In this document: positions 41,352 to 50,614 of the stretch, in pieces | Layout of the letters: the number at the start of each line of letters is the position of its first letter | How positions within the stretch are numbered: position 1 is the stretch's first letter | Origin: Candidatus Sulfopaludibacter sp. SbA3 | Lineage (GTDB): Bacteria; Acidobacteriota; Terriglobia; Bryobacterales; Bryobacteraceae | Direction of reading: 5' to 3' | Assembly (NCBI GenBank): GCA_945893365.1 | Contig: CAMDED010000011.1 | Location: 1-64,000, forward strand | Length of the DNA stretch: 64,000 bases | Program-made: the position numbers and the translations under genes | Notes under the pieces: generated by a model | Database searches by the model: none | What the model was told of the DNA's origin: nothing | Seen by the model: only the letters and a program-made list of their open reading frames with translations

Positions 41352-42896
41352 TCACTCGAGCAACTTGTTCAGCGTATACGCGGCTTCCACGGTACAGAGC
41401 GGCTCTCCGTCCCGTCCCACGATGCGCCTCGGGCGCAATTCGTAAACTCTCCGCGGGACCAACTTATCTACCGAGAGCCACACCTTCCGGCCGTCTTCGG
41501 AAACTTTGACGTTGCGCACGATCGCCGGGGTCACGTCCGTCTTCGGCGATCCGTACATCAGATGATATTTGTAATAGTAGTGCGTGAGGGAGTAATTGGC
41601 GGGGTCGGCGGCGGTGGACGCCACCGGCTTGGTGAAGGTCAATTCGAATCCGTCTTTCGTAAGCCGCATGTGTTGAATGTCCATGGGCGTCTTGCCCGTG
41701 TAGACGATTCGTTGCAGTCCTTCACTCGTTCCCCAGATGCGCGAGGTCTGCGAGGTGTAAAGGCTTTTGCCGTCCGGCGATAACGCAATCCGATTGTTTC
41801 CGGCGCGAAGCCCGTTCGATTCGACGAGGATGAACGCGGCTCCCTGATACTCGCCGCCCACCTTCTCCAGGTCCGCGCGAAGTATGCGCGGATAGGTCCA
41901 TTCGGCGACCAGCATTTGACCCGCGTAGGGTCCGAAGGATCCGCCCGTCGTGTCAAGCAGCGGCTGCGTCACGGACCCGCCCATGTCGTTCTGCGGAAAC
42001 TGAATGGCGGGGAGTTTGCGCATCCGGTCGAGTTCTTCGACGCTCGCCTCCACCGGATCGCGGCCCTTGAACCAGGGGGCCCAGTTGAGCGACGCCGGGT
42101 GGCCGTGGAACGCGCCGGGCGTCACGTGGTGTAACGGAGACGTGCCGACCCAGTCGCCCTGATTGTCCGTGGCGAACAGGTCTCCCTCGGCATTGAACCC
42201 CAGTCCATTCGGCTGGCGGAAACCGCAGGAGAGTAGCTCAACCGCGCCCGTGGGAGTAATCTTGATGGAGCAACCGCGGTATGTAGTGGGCGAATAGTGG
42301 CCCACAGCTCCGACGGCGCCTTCTTTCGCTTCCTTGGCCCGGCGGCCCTTGATCGTAAACTCTCCCCGCACGGGCATGCGCGGCTCGGCCCCGTTCGACG
42401 AAAGACCGAGAGAGAGGTAAAAGTTGCCGGCCTTGTCCCGCACGGGGCCGTAAAGGAACTCGTGATAGTTGCCGGAAATACCCCACCCGTCGGCGACGGT
42501 TTCGTAGAGATCGGCTTTGCCGTCGCCATCGGTGTCTACGACGTGCGTCACCTCAGGCAGATGCGCGACGTAGAATTCGCCCGCCTTTTCGCCTGCCATG
42601 ATTCCGAGGGGAGACTGAAAGCCCTCGGCGAACTTTCTCCAGCGCTGGGTCTTCGGGTCCATCAGATACAAGTACCCGCGGCGGAAGGTGACGGCGAGTT
42701 GGCCGTCCGCGCTGAACGTCACGCCTGCGACTTCGGGGGCGATGCCGCGGGGTAACGGAACGTTCTCCACACGGTAGCTGGAAATCGGCGCCTGAGCCTG
42801 CAAGGAAACCGCGATCAGAAATGCGGCGGCCGTTGACAGACCGGGAGGTCTGTCCCATCTGGCGGCAGCGATTCTCGCACGGGCGGCCTGTTTCAT
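41352..42896 (-). CDS. Exported PQQ-type sugar-dehydrogenase-like beta-propeller
   Basis: A 514-residue secreted protein with a signal peptide (STAAAFLIAVSLQAQA). The body has propeller features of the soluble glucose/sorbosone dehydrogenase superfamily, as in the PVC-type membrane-bound dehydrogenase proteins: VTFSADGQLAVTFRRG, EVTHVVDTDGDGKADLYE, GFRQPNGLGFNAEGDLFATDNQGDW, and IALSPDGKSLYTSQ. The C-terminal 100 residues resemble a beta-sandwich. It overlaps the upstream cytochrome gene by 4 bp, which suggests electrons pass from this dehydrogenase-like protein to the haem protein. PQQ use and the substrate are unproven. Confidence 0.78.
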   Translation of the reverse strand: MKQAARARIAAARWDRPPGLSTAAAFLIAVSLQAQAPISSYRVENVPLPRGIAPEVAGVTFSADGQLAVTFRRGYLYLMDPKTQRWRKFAEGFQSPLGIMAGEKAGEFYVAHLPEVTHVVDTDGDGKADLYETVADGWGISGNYHEFLYGPVRDKAGNFYLSLGLSSNGAEPRMPVRGEFTIKGRRAKEAKEGAVGAVGHYSPTTYRGCSIKITPTGAVELLSCGFRQPNGLGFNAEGDLFATDNQGDWVGTSPLHHVTPGAFHGHPASLNWAPWFKGRDPVEASVEELDRMRKLPAIQFPQNDMGGSVTQPLLDTTGGSFGPYAGQMLVAEWTYPRILRADLEKVGGEYQGAAFILVESNGLRAGNNRIALSPDGKSLYTSQTSRIWGTSEGLQRIVYTGKTPMDIQHMRLTKDGFELTFTKPVASTAADPANYSLTHYYYKYHLMYGSPKTDVTPAIVRNVKVSEDGRKVWLSVDKLVPRRVYELRPRRIVGRDGEPLCTVEAAYTLNKLLE

Positions 42897-45118
42897 TGGC
42901 CGATCTTCGCCTCCAGCTTGACGTTCGTACCCTGGGGAACCGCGCGGCCTTCGAAAAACACAGGCTGATCGACGCGGCTGAACGTGAGCTCCCGCCGGAT
43001 CGCTTTTTCCCCCTCGACAGGCGAAAGCTTCTCGTATACGTCGATATCGTCTATCCGATAGTGGAATTGCGGAAGACCTTCAATCATCCGGTAGCCCTTG
43101 AAACGGCGCTGCGGAATGCGGCGCTCGGAACCGATGCGGATCGGAAATTCGGCGCCGCGCCAGAAGATCGTTCCAACGATTTCCGCGGTTGGCGTCCGCC
43201 GGTTTGGATCGGTCTTGCGCAGCAACGTTCCCGTCAGGTCTATAAATCCGCCGGACCACGCATAAAGCACACGGCTCTCGGCGGCGTCGAAACAGTAGGA
43301 AAGCCCGCCAGGCAAACCGACGGCGATCGCGGCGGGTGTCGCTTCAGGCATGTCCCAGCGCACGATGATGGCTTCCTTTCCCGGAACGGGCTTCGCTTCG
43401 CCGGAGACTTCGAGATCGCCGGTACGGTAACCATCGGGCACCGGCGCATGTCGACCGAGTTCGAGCCCGGCCCAGAGGGTATGAATGGAATCCATCGCGC
43501 GGCTGCGGGGAAGCGAAGAGAAATAATTCGGCATCGACGTGCCGGAGAGGATACGCGCGGGATTCCGCATCCACCGCTCAAACCAGTCGAAGCGCATACG
43601 CGCGGCGGCGTCGATCAACTGCGGCCCTTCTTCTCCAAGCGACTTGTAGGCTCCCCAGTCATGGCAGCCGATACAGGACATTCCCCGAGTCTTCGGATTC
43701 GTGCCGAGCATTCCGATTCCTTCGAAGCGCTTCGCGCCGGGGAATGAGGGAGGCGCGGAACCGTCTCCGGGAGCAAGGCCTTCCACTTTGGCGAAGCTCG
43801 AAAGCCAGGGACGCATCTCGGCCTCGCTGTAGTTCGGCATGCGCAGCTCGCGGCCGGGACGAATACGCTTCTTCGCCCACAGCACCTCTCCGATCCAGGA
43901 GGTTTTGAGTTTTTCGCCCACTCCGTCGAGGCTCGGCGCGTCGGTGCCCGGTTTATGGCAGGACGTGCAGTTGTACTTCGCCAGACGAATGGGAAATTCG
44001 TAGACGGGCGCCCGGCTCCTGTCCGGCGGGCCGTTCAGAAAGGCCGCGGCCGCCTTTTGCCCGTCCGCGCTCCAGGCCGGACGAATCACGCGGCACTCGG
44101 CCGATCTCAATGCGGCGAGCGGCTTCGCGCCGGGCTTCCGGTCATCGTCATGGTCATGGCACGAAGCGCAGCCAAGCGAAGCAAACGCCGCTGCTCCCTT
44201 CGATGCATCGCCCGCGGGCGCCGGCTTTTCGTATTCGACATTGGTCGACCGGATGAGGTAAGCCGCAAGCGAAACGGCGTCGTCGCCGTTGAGCATCATG
44301 GACGGCTGGTGTTTGCTGAGCAGCTCTTCGGTTAAGACGTCGAGCGTATACTTCGATCCCAATCCGCCAAGCGTGTGGCAGTGCGCGCAGCCCAGGGTTC
44401 CGAACAACTCGCCGCCCTTGCCTACGGAAACTTCGTTGGCCTTTCTCGCCCTCGGAGGCGCAGCGGTACGTAAAGCAACGAGATGCGCCGCGAGATTCGC
44501 GCTTTGATCCTCGGTGTGCTCGACCACCTGATGCCGGTTGAGCCAGGCGTAAAGCCACTTTGCGTTGGTTCGCCCGCCGATGCCCGCGAGCGAGGCAACT
44601 CGCCTTTCCATGCCCACCATGTCCGCTGCCCGATGGCAGTTCGCGCAGGCCGCCTCAAGGACAAGCATTCTGCCTCGTTCGATGTCCGGGTTCGCTTCGT
44701 CCAGCTTGTCATGCGACCACGCGGCGGCCGGAACAGGCTCCCACTCAAACGCCGGCGTGCGCCAGAGGAGCCGGAGAGAGGCCGTGCCGGCGGCGCGGAC
44801 ATAGGGAAGCGTGAACCTGTGCGTGCCTCCGGAGAGCGTGTGTTTGCGGCCGCTCTTGCCGTTCACCGTCACCTCGCTGCTGAACTCGTACTCGGCGTTT
44901 TCGAGGATGCGGAGGGACCCGGACCACTCGCCCCGGAATTCGGGACTCAAAGCGGGATGGATCGATTCGTTCGGCTCAAGGTGGAAATTCGGCGTTGCGG
45001 CGGTGAAGCTGGCCTTGCTGGTTCCGCCGGTGAAATTGCCGATTAGCCCGGGCACGGTTTGGCCGGGAAGAGCGGCGGCGCAGGCAAAGCACAGCCAGTA
45101 TCCGGCGCGTCGCGTCAT
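42893..45118 (-). CDS. Exported multihaem cytochrome c with PA14-like N-terminus
   Basis: A 741-residue periplasmic protein with a signal peptide (YWLCFACAAALPGQ). Residues 25-125 resemble a PA14-type carbohydrate-binding domain (GEWSGSLRILENAEYEFSS, LSGGTHRFTLPY). Five CxxCH haem motifs follow: CANCH (158), CAHCH (244), CASCH (317), CTSCH (384) and CIGCH (482). Candidate axial Met residues lie in MPNYSEAEM and MPNYFSS. The C-terminal 180 residues are a haem-free beta domain. It is co-transcribed with the dehydrogenase-like propeller (4-bp overlap), and the pair probably oxidises a sugar or alcohol and relays electrons to the respiratory chain. Confidence 0.85.
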   Translation of the reverse strand: MTRRAGYWLCFACAAALPGQTVPGLIGNFTGGTSKASFTAATPNFHLEPNESIHPALSPEFRGEWSGSLRILENAEYEFSSEVTVNGKSGRKHTLSGGTHRFTLPYVRAAGTASLRLLWRTPAFEWEPVPAAAWSHDKLDEANPDIERGRMLVLEAACANCHRAADMVGMERRVASLAGIGGRTNAKWLYAWLNRHQVVEHTEDQSANLAAHLVALRTAAPPRARKANEVSVGKGGELFGTLGCAHCHTLGGLGSKYTLDVLTEELLSKHQPSMMLNGDDAVSLAAYLIRSTNVEYEKPAPAGDASKGAAAFASLGCASCHDHDDDRKPGAKPLAALRSAECRVIRPAWSADGQKAAAAFLNGPPDRSRAPVYEFPIRLAKYNCTSCHKPGTDAPSLDGVGEKLKTSWIGEVLWAKKRIRPGRELRMPNYSEAEMRPWLSSFAKVEGLAPGDGSAPPSFPGAKRFEGIGMLGTNPKTRGMSCIGCHDWGAYKSLGEEGPQLIDAAARMRFDWFERWMRNPARILSGTSMPNYFSSLPRSRAMDSIHTLWAGLELGRHAPVPDGYRTGDLEVSGEAKPVPGKEAIIVRWDMPEATPAAIAVGLPGGLSYCFDAAESRVLYAWSGGFIDLTGTLLRKTDPNRRTPTAEIVGTIFWRGAEFPIRIGSERRIPQRRFKGYRMIEGLPQFHYRIDDIDVYEKLSPVEGEKAIRRELTFSRVDQPVFFEGRAVPQGTNVKLEAKIGQ

Positions 45119-45332
45119 AGGGATATTATGGCGCGAAGCGCGCGAAACCGCCGGTTTCGCGGCGGCGTCCAGAGTCCACGGATGCGGGTTCGCATCGCGG
45201 ACGGCCTGGCAGGGCGCGGATGTTCGAACCAGGCGCGGTTCGCGTCAATGCCCCTTCGCCGACGGCGGGAAGCGCTTCCCGGGCGCCCGCGAAAACGCCT
45301 TTTTTTGCGTTGGTGGCGGCTATCTCAGGGCT

Positions 45333-46463
45333 TTAACGCGCCCCAGCGCGCAGTGATGCGACGCGGCTGACGGCGCCGGCCAGGCGTCGGTAAGGCGGTT
45401 GTTCGAATCGTTCCCAATGGAGAAACTCCCCGTCGCGCCAACTGGAATAGTACCAGCGCGAAAGGATGGCGAGTTGCTCCTGACGTTCGGCGGTGCTAAA
45501 CGCCCGCGGCTGGCACCCGGCCATCAGATCGCGCAACTTACGGTCGAGCGAGACAGCCTTCTCGCCGGTCAATTCGAACTCGAGACGCAGCGGCTCCTGA
45601 CGAAATCCGCGATGAAAAGGCCACAGCAGGACGGTTCCGGGAGCCACGCCGCGAGTGACGGCCGCTCCGTGCAGGCGATCGACACTTAGGGCTAGCTCAT
45701 CGCGCAGCGCGAGCGCCTGCTGCACTTTCTCCAGGCGCTTGTGCTGGCGCGCGGCTTCTTCGAAGTTCATCTCCTCGCTTAAGCGGTCGCGAGCCCGCGA
45801 AATGGTTGTCAGGAGAGAGCGCCCATTGGTGGAAAGAAATTCGGTTACACGGGCCACCTCATGGGCGTATTCCTCCACTCCCACCACCTCCTGACAAGGC
45901 CGCAGACACATTCCCATTTCGCCGTACATACAACCGGGGTGCTCTGGCGAAGGCTCCAGATCTTCCTGGCATCGCCGGATCGGAAAAAAATCGAGAAACT
46001 CGCTTTCGAACCGCTCGGCGCCGGCGCGGCTGCGAAACGGGCCGTAGTAGACCGCCGAAGAAAGGCCGACATGCGACGTCACCATCGAGCGCGGGAACCG
46101 GTTGCGCAGCACGATTTTCACATAGGGCGGCATGCGGAGTTTCAAGCGCTTCAGGTAGGAATCGGGAAAGTGGGCGCGCGCCAGCTCGTGCAGGCGCACG
46201 CTCGATTCGAAGGAAGACCCCGTCAGCCAATACTCAATCCGCCGGGCGGTATCGCGGAGGTTAAGCAGGCGGCTGGAGCGGTCCCGAACGCGCAGCAGCC
46301 GAACCAGCCGCGTCCGCAAGCGGGCCGTACGCGCCAGTAGCGGCTCGCCCTCGCGCGGCCAGATGGCGTATACGGCGGGAGTGTTAGGAACCTCGGCCAG
46401 CAGGGCGTCGAGGCCGTCGTCCCAGCCGCCTGGGCTGCCGCCGCCGTCGATCAAAGCATACAT
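45333..46463 (-). CDS. UvrC-like protein with degenerate GIY-YIG and UVR motif, no C-terminal nuclease
   Basis: A 376-residue protein that aligns with the first part of excinuclease UvrC. The GIY-YIG region reads VYAIWPREGEPLLARTARLRTRL, where a working enzyme has a Tyr-Val-Gly-Lys at the second motif; here the Tyr, Gly and Lys are gone. UvrC-like features continue in VYYGPFRSR, CQEDLEP, the cysteine cluster CMYGEMGMCLRPC, and a UVR motif MNFEEAARQHKRLEKVQ. The RNase H-like and HhH domains of full UvrC are missing. It could be a Cho-type or regulatory paralogue, or an inactive relic. The EpsI gene lies 19 bp upstream. Confidence 0.75.
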   Translation of the reverse strand: MYALIDGGGSPGGWDDGLDALLAEVPNTPAVYAIWPREGEPLLARTARLRTRLVRLLRVRDRSSRLLNLRDTARRIEYWLTGSSFESSVRLHELARAHFPDSYLKRLKLRMPPYVKIVLRNRFPRSMVTSHVGLSSAVYYGPFRSRAGAERFESEFLDFFPIRRCQEDLEPSPEHPGCMYGEMGMCLRPCQEVVGVEEYAHEVARVTEFLSTNGRSLLTTISRARDRLSEEMNFEEAARQHKRLEKVQQALALRDELALSVDRLHGAAVTRGVAPGTVLLWPFHRGFRQEPLRLEFELTGEKAVSLDRKLRDLMAGCQPRAFSTAERQEQLAILSRWYYSSWRDGEFLHWERFEQPPYRRLAGAVSRVASLRAGAR

Positions 46464-46482
46464 GCGGAGCGCGCGAATTCGC

Positions 46483-47148
46483 TCAGGACGGCAGGTAACT
46501 TCTCAGCGGCGGGAAAACCGCGCTCACGAACTCCAGCGCCGTCTTCATAGCTGCCGCGTCGTCCTTATTGCTGACGGGAACCACGATCCGAACGAGCGCG
46601 GTGTCCGTGCGCTTATAGCGGATGGAGTCGGCGACAAGATAGATTTTCGCGGCGTATTCGCTCGCGACGACGCGCTTCGGCGTTTGGTACCAATAGAGGA
46701 CCACGCTCCGGGCGTCGCCACGCGAAACAATGTACCGGTTGACGGAAATCGGGGCGGTCTGCCCTGGAACCGTCACGTCGATGATATCGCTCTGGTCGGC
46801 CACCCACCCGTTTCCCGGCAGACAGTTCTTCGGGGAATGCGGCGCGGCGCCGGTCCGCTGCGTGCGGAAAAACGCAACAAACAGATTCGCCGTGGTTCGG
46901 GTCGAAGGGTTCGCGTAAGTGCGCGTCAACAGGTCGTCGGCGCGCAGAACGTCCTGAACTTCCTTTTCGATGGTTCCCTCTTGAATGCGAAGCCATTTGC
47001 CGACGAGCTTTGGAAACTCGCTGAGAGGAGCGTTCACCGGTACGATCTCGCCGTGCGAAATCGTGTAAAACAGGGCCGCTTGAGCGACAAGAACGCCAGT
47101 CAGAATCCGCGTGTACTTGCTCGACAAAAATCCGCTAAGGTCCGGCAT
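46483..47148 (-). CDS. epsI: EpsI-family exosortase-associated protein
   Basis: A 221-residue membrane-anchored periplasmic protein. One N-terminal helix (ILTGVLVAQAALFYTI) precedes the EpsI domain, recognised from the motif PKNCLPGNGW and the later VVLYWYQTP. EpsI accompanies exosortases and extracellular polysaccharide export; its exact role is unsettled. It overlaps the upstream exosortase gene by 14 bp, so the two are co-translated. Confidence 0.85.
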   Translation of the reverse strand: MPDLSGFLSSKYTRILTGVLVAQAALFYTISHGEIVPVNAPLSEFPKLVGKWLRIQEGTIEKEVQDVLRADDLLTRTYANPSTRTTANLFVAFFRTQRTGAAPHSPKNCLPGNGWVADQSDIIDVTVPGQTAPISVNRYIVSRGDARSVVLYWYQTPKRVVASEYAAKIYLVADSIRYKRTDTALVRIVVPVSNKDDAAAMKTALEFVSAVFPPLRSYLPS

Positions 47149-47995
47149 GAATTATCCTGTAGGAGCGCTCCACGGTCTGATGGAATCCAACCAGAATCAC
47201 GAGCGCGATCATGAAGATCACCCAACCCGAGGCGCTGTGTATCAGCCCCTCCGCGTACGCGGGGTTGATGTTGGCCAATATGGCGGTGAGGGTAACGCGC
47301 GTCGCATTGGCGAGAATCGCGATCGGCACGGTGGAAAAGAAGAGCGTAACGCGCAGCCAGTTCTTTTTCTCGAAAAAATACCCGTAGATGAGCGATAGAA
47401 ACGAGAGGGAAAGCAGAGACCGGATTCCGCTGCAGGCTTCCACCACGGAGAGCTTCTGGTTGGCCAACTCGAGGACATTCCCGTCGCGGAGAACGGGGAT
47501 GTCGAAAATATTGATCATCGCGGACGTAGCCACACGGCTGGCCAGCAACTGAAGGGGAAACGTGATCTGGTTATAAATAATTGCGGGAATCGGCACCATG
47601 AAGAAGAGGAGGAACAGCGGGAATTTCAGAATTCGTACGGTTTCCGTGCCGAAAAGGAACAGTACGGCCCCTATAAGGGAAAAAACGAATGCGGTGCGCG
47701 CAAGGAACAACTCGGCGCCGAGCGTGGCTAAATAACACTGGACGGCTCCGAAGACTACCAAAGCCAAACCCCACCAGTTCGGTTTCGGAACCACGGCAAG
47801 GATGGCGTCGCGCTTCTGCCATGCAATCCACGCGGCAAGCACAGGGACGAAGAAGCCGTGTCCCATGTCTTCGTCGCTGTTCCATTGCTGGACAAGACGC
47901 TGCAGGATCGGCGCGTAGCAGACGATCAGCAGCGCGCCAAACCAGAACAAGGGTGTCAAGCCGCTGACGCCTGGGTGCTTTTCCGCCGTACTCAT
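47135..47995 (-). CDS. xrt: Exosortase (membrane transpeptidase for C-terminal sorting)
   Basis: A 286-residue integral membrane protein with about eight helices, starting at ATG 47995; an upstream ATG at 48037 is possible but reads as nonsense. The exosortase triad is intact: Cys in EACSGIRSL, Arg in NATRV, and His in LIHSASGW. Exosortases cut C-terminal sorting signals (usually PEP-CTERM type) during protein anchoring, often alongside exopolysaccharide genes. Its partner EpsI is directly downstream. No protein in this window ends with a PEP-CTERM-like tail, so its targets are elsewhere. Confidence 0.88.
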   Translation of the reverse strand: MSTAEKHPGVSGLTPLFWFGALLIVCYAPILQRLVQQWNSDEDMGHGFFVPVLAAWIAWQKRDAILAVVPKPNWWGLALVVFGAVQCYLATLGAELFLARTAFVFSLIGAVLFLFGTETVRILKFPLFLLFFMVPIPAIIYNQITFPLQLLASRVATSAMINIFDIPVLRDGNVLELANQKLSVVEACSGIRSLLSLSFLSLIYGYFFEKKNWLRVTLFFSTVPIAILANATRVTLTAILANINPAYAEGLIHSASGWVIFMIALVILVGFHQTVERSYRIIHAGP

Positions 47996-48147
47996 CGTGT
48001 CGATCAAGGCTGTACTATGATAGCACTCTAACGCCATGAGCCCGGTTTGGCGGACTTGAGACGCTGGGGACTTGGGCCGAAGGGCTGCGCGACACCGCTG
48101 CCGCCGGCTCCGCGAGGGCCGGCCGCTCCCCGCCGTTATCAACAGGT

Positions 48148-49149
48148 CTACGTTCCGCGGGACCGCAACCACTCGCGGAAAGCCGGGTGGCGCTGCCAGG
48201 CGCCGCCGAGCTCCTTCGCGCAGACCTGGGCTTCGGTCTCGTCGCCCCGCCGGTAGTACTCCGGCGCCTGATCGGGCGCCTTGCGTGTGCCGAGGATGTA
48301 TTTTTCCACGAACGGGTTGACCTTTCGCGCCCGCTCCAGCGCCGCTTCAGCCTCCACCAGTTCTCCGGAGAGCCACCGCTCCATCACGCGCCCCCATGCA
48401 AACGACCCCATTATCCGCTCTTCATCCGGGTAGCGGGCCATTACGCTTGCGGCGGCCGCGGGCTGATTCGCGAACAGGTACAAGCCGACCAGCGGATATC
48501 GCATTCCCTGGTTGTCGTTCGGATTAAGCTCGAGCATTCGCTCGAAAATTCCGGCGGCCTCTTCCCGTTCGCCCGCGCCGGCTAACAACTCGCCCAGGTG
48601 CTGCTTCGCTCGCATGTAAGGCCTGGTGGCAATCGTGCCCCAGAAATGGCCCGTGTTCTCCTCGAAGAAGCTCTTACCAAGATTTCGCTCCGCCTTTTCC
48701 ACGACCTCGCGCATGAGGCGGACGCGGTTGCCGGGTTCCACCGGAAGCAGGGCAACCATAAGGCGATTCGCATCAGTGCAATCCGGATCCAGTTTTAGGG
48801 CTTCGGAGACCAGCCAAAGAGCTTCCTTGATGTCATCGGTCTCGAGGGCGTCGTAAGCCAATTCCTGAGCGCGCCATTTTGGGTCGTCCTGCTTCCAGGT
48901 GTTGGCCATTTCGGAGATCCGGCCTCCCTCCGTCAACTCCGCGAGCCTGGCATTGATCTCGTCGGCGCTATTGAACTTCCGGCCCTCCATCAGAGCTTGA
49001 ATTTCCCGCATGGACCGCTCGGAGGCAAAGGGGTGCGTGAGCGGCGGAATCGGCTTCATGCCGGACGGTGGAGGCGGGCCCGCCTTGCCGCGCCGGATGC
49101 GCTCCCGGCGCAATTTGGCTCTGTGCGGATCGTTGCGGATTCGGCTCAT
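48148..49149 (-). CDS. TPR-type protein (suppressor of tumorigenicity 7-like)
   Basis: A 333-residue soluble protein of unknown function starting at ATG 49149 (MSRIRNDPH); the frame upstream overlaps a neighbouring gene's edge. The highly basic N-terminus (RAKLRRERIRRGK) leads into helical repeats with TPR character: KEALWLVSEALKLDPDCTDA, LGELLAGAGEREEAAGIFERMLELNP, and GELVEAEAALERARKVNP. The layout is like the ST7 family, whose role is unknown in bacteria. It lies 28 bp after the DUF1501 gene on the same strand. Confidence 0.7.
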   Translation of the reverse strand: MSRIRNDPHRAKLRRERIRRGKAGPPPPSGMKPIPPLTHPFASERSMREIQALMEGRKFNSADEINARLAELTEGGRISEMANTWKQDDPKWRAQELAYDALETDDIKEALWLVSEALKLDPDCTDANRLMVALLPVEPGNRVRLMREVVEKAERNLGKSFFEENTGHFWGTIATRPYMRAKQHLGELLAGAGEREEAAGIFERMLELNPNDNQGMRYPLVGLYLFANQPAAAASVMARYPDEERIMGSFAWGRVMERWLSGELVEAEAALERARKVNPFVEKYILGTRKAPDQAPEYYRRGDETEAQVCAKELGGAWQRHPAFREWLRSRGT

Positions 49150-49177
49150 GGAATTATCAACGGTAGCGCGGAAATTC

Positions 49178-50614
49178 TCAGGTGAGAATATCGCGCACCA
49201 CGCGGCCATGCACGTCGGTGAGGCTCACGTCGCGGCCTCCGAAGCGATACGTGAGCTTCTTGTGATCGAGTCCGAGAAGCTGCAGGATGGTCGCGTGAAG
49301 GTCGAAGACCTCGGTCACGTTCTCGACCGAACGCATACCGACCTCATCCGTCGCGCCATAAACAAAGCCGCTTTTCAAGCCCCCGCCCGCCATCCACACG
49401 GTAAAGGCCGTTTCATGATGGTCGCGGCCGTCGGGCTTCGGCGCGTGCGGCGTGCGGCCGAACTCCGTGGCCCACACAACCAGCGTTTCCTTGAGCAGGC
49501 CTCTATCTTTCAAGTCCTTAAGCAGCGCGGCGATGCCCTGGTCCGTGATAAGGGCGTTGCCTTCGTGCCCCTTCTTCAATTCCGAATGCTGATCCCACGT
49601 CCCATTATTTCCGCCGAAAACCTCCGGACACGTGATCTCGACGAAGCGAACGCCGGACTCAATCAGCCGCCGCGCGCGCAAGCACTGCATGCTGTAGAGG
49701 CGCTTGTTCCGGTCGGCGGCGTCCAGCCCGTAAAGACGCCGGGTGGCCTCACTCTCCTTCTCCAGATTCAGCACGTCCGGCACGACGGATTGCATCTTGT
49801 AGGCCATTTCATAGTTCTGAATAGCGGATTCCACGGCGTCGTCGCCTCGGATCGATTGGAGGAATTGCCGGTCCTGCTGAAGCAGGATATCGAGCTTGGC
49901 GCGCTGTATCCTGGGGTCCTTATCGCCAGGCTCGATGTTGACGACCGGCTTGCCGTCGGCTTGCATCCCCGTCGCCTGGAAGGTGCCCGGTAGAAATCCG
50001 TTGGAGAAGTTCTCAAGGCCTCCCGGCGGCACGGCTCCCGCGTGCAGCAGAACGTATCCGGGTAGGTTCTTGTTCTCGCTGCCAAGCGCGTAATTGACCC
50101 ACGAGCCGAGGCTTGGGTAGCCACCGGTATTGCGTCCCGTGTGCATCAGCAAGTTCGCCCGCGGGTGTAAGGGAAAACCGGAGACCATGGACCGGATCAC
50201 GGTGATCTCGTCGGCGCAGGCCGCAATATGCGGAAACAACTCGCTGACCCAGATTCCGGATTTCCCGTGCTGTTTGAACTGCCACGGACTTTTCACCCAT
50301 TTGCGATTGGTTTCCTTCTTCGCACCGACCTGATAGAAACCGTCGAAGGGTTTGCCATCGAGTTCGGTGAGCTTCGGTTTCGGGTCGAAGGTATCGACAT
50401 GCGAAACCGCGCCGGGCATGAAGCAGAAAACGACATTCTTCACCTTGGGCGCAAAGTGCGGCTTGTCGGGCGAGAGGTCCGCGTACGCCTTGTCCGCCAT
50501 GAGCGCGGAAAGCGCCATCAATCCGAAACCGTTCGACGCGTACTTTAGGGCATCGCGGCGCGACACCGGCATGTCCGCGCAGCCGGGGCATTTCGTTTCG
50601 GGCAATTTGCTCAT
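49178..50614 (-). CDS. DUF1501 Tat-exported protein (sulfatase-like fold)
   Basis: A 478-residue protein starting at ATG 50614, overlapping the DUF1549/DUF1553 gene by 4 bp. The twin-arginine signal is SRRDALKYASNGFGLMAL. Family segments are NVVFCFMPGAVSHVDTFDPKP, PFQ-type WQFKQHGKSGIWVSELFPHIA, VIRSMVSGFPLHPRANLLMHTG, PSLGSWVNYALG, FVEITCPEV and VVWATEFGRTPHAPKPDGRDHH. DUF1501 resembles alkaline-phosphatase/sulfatase folds. It always occurs with DUF1549/DUF1553 cytochrome proteins, in planctomycetes and acidobacteria, presumably for extracellular carbohydrate handling; the reaction is unknown. Confidence 0.92.
   Translation of the reverse strand: MSKLPETKCPGCADMPVSRRDALKYASNGFGLMALSALMADKAYADLSPDKPHFAPKVKNVVFCFMPGAVSHVDTFDPKPKLTELDGKPFDGFYQVGAKKETNRKWVKSPWQFKQHGKSGIWVSELFPHIAACADEITVIRSMVSGFPLHPRANLLMHTGRNTGGYPSLGSWVNYALGSENKNLPGYVLLHAGAVPPGGLENFSNGFLPGTFQATGMQADGKPVVNIEPGDKDPRIQRAKLDILLQQDRQFLQSIRGDDAVESAIQNYEMAYKMQSVVPDVLNLEKESEATRRLYGLDAADRNKRLYSMQCLRARRLIESGVRFVEITCPEVFGGNNGTWDQHSELKKGHEGNALITDQGIAALLKDLKDRGLLKETLVVWATEFGRTPHAPKPDGRDHHETAFTVWMAGGGLKSGFVYGATDEVGMRSVENVTEVFDLHATILQLLGLDHKKLTYRFGGRDVSLTDVHGRVVRDILT

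Noticed and set aside
45285-45320. GCG-AAAA-CGC stem followed by CTTTTTTT on the plus strand
   Set aside because: It looks like a terminator, but no plus-strand gene ends here, and the minus-strand reading has the A-tract on the wrong side.
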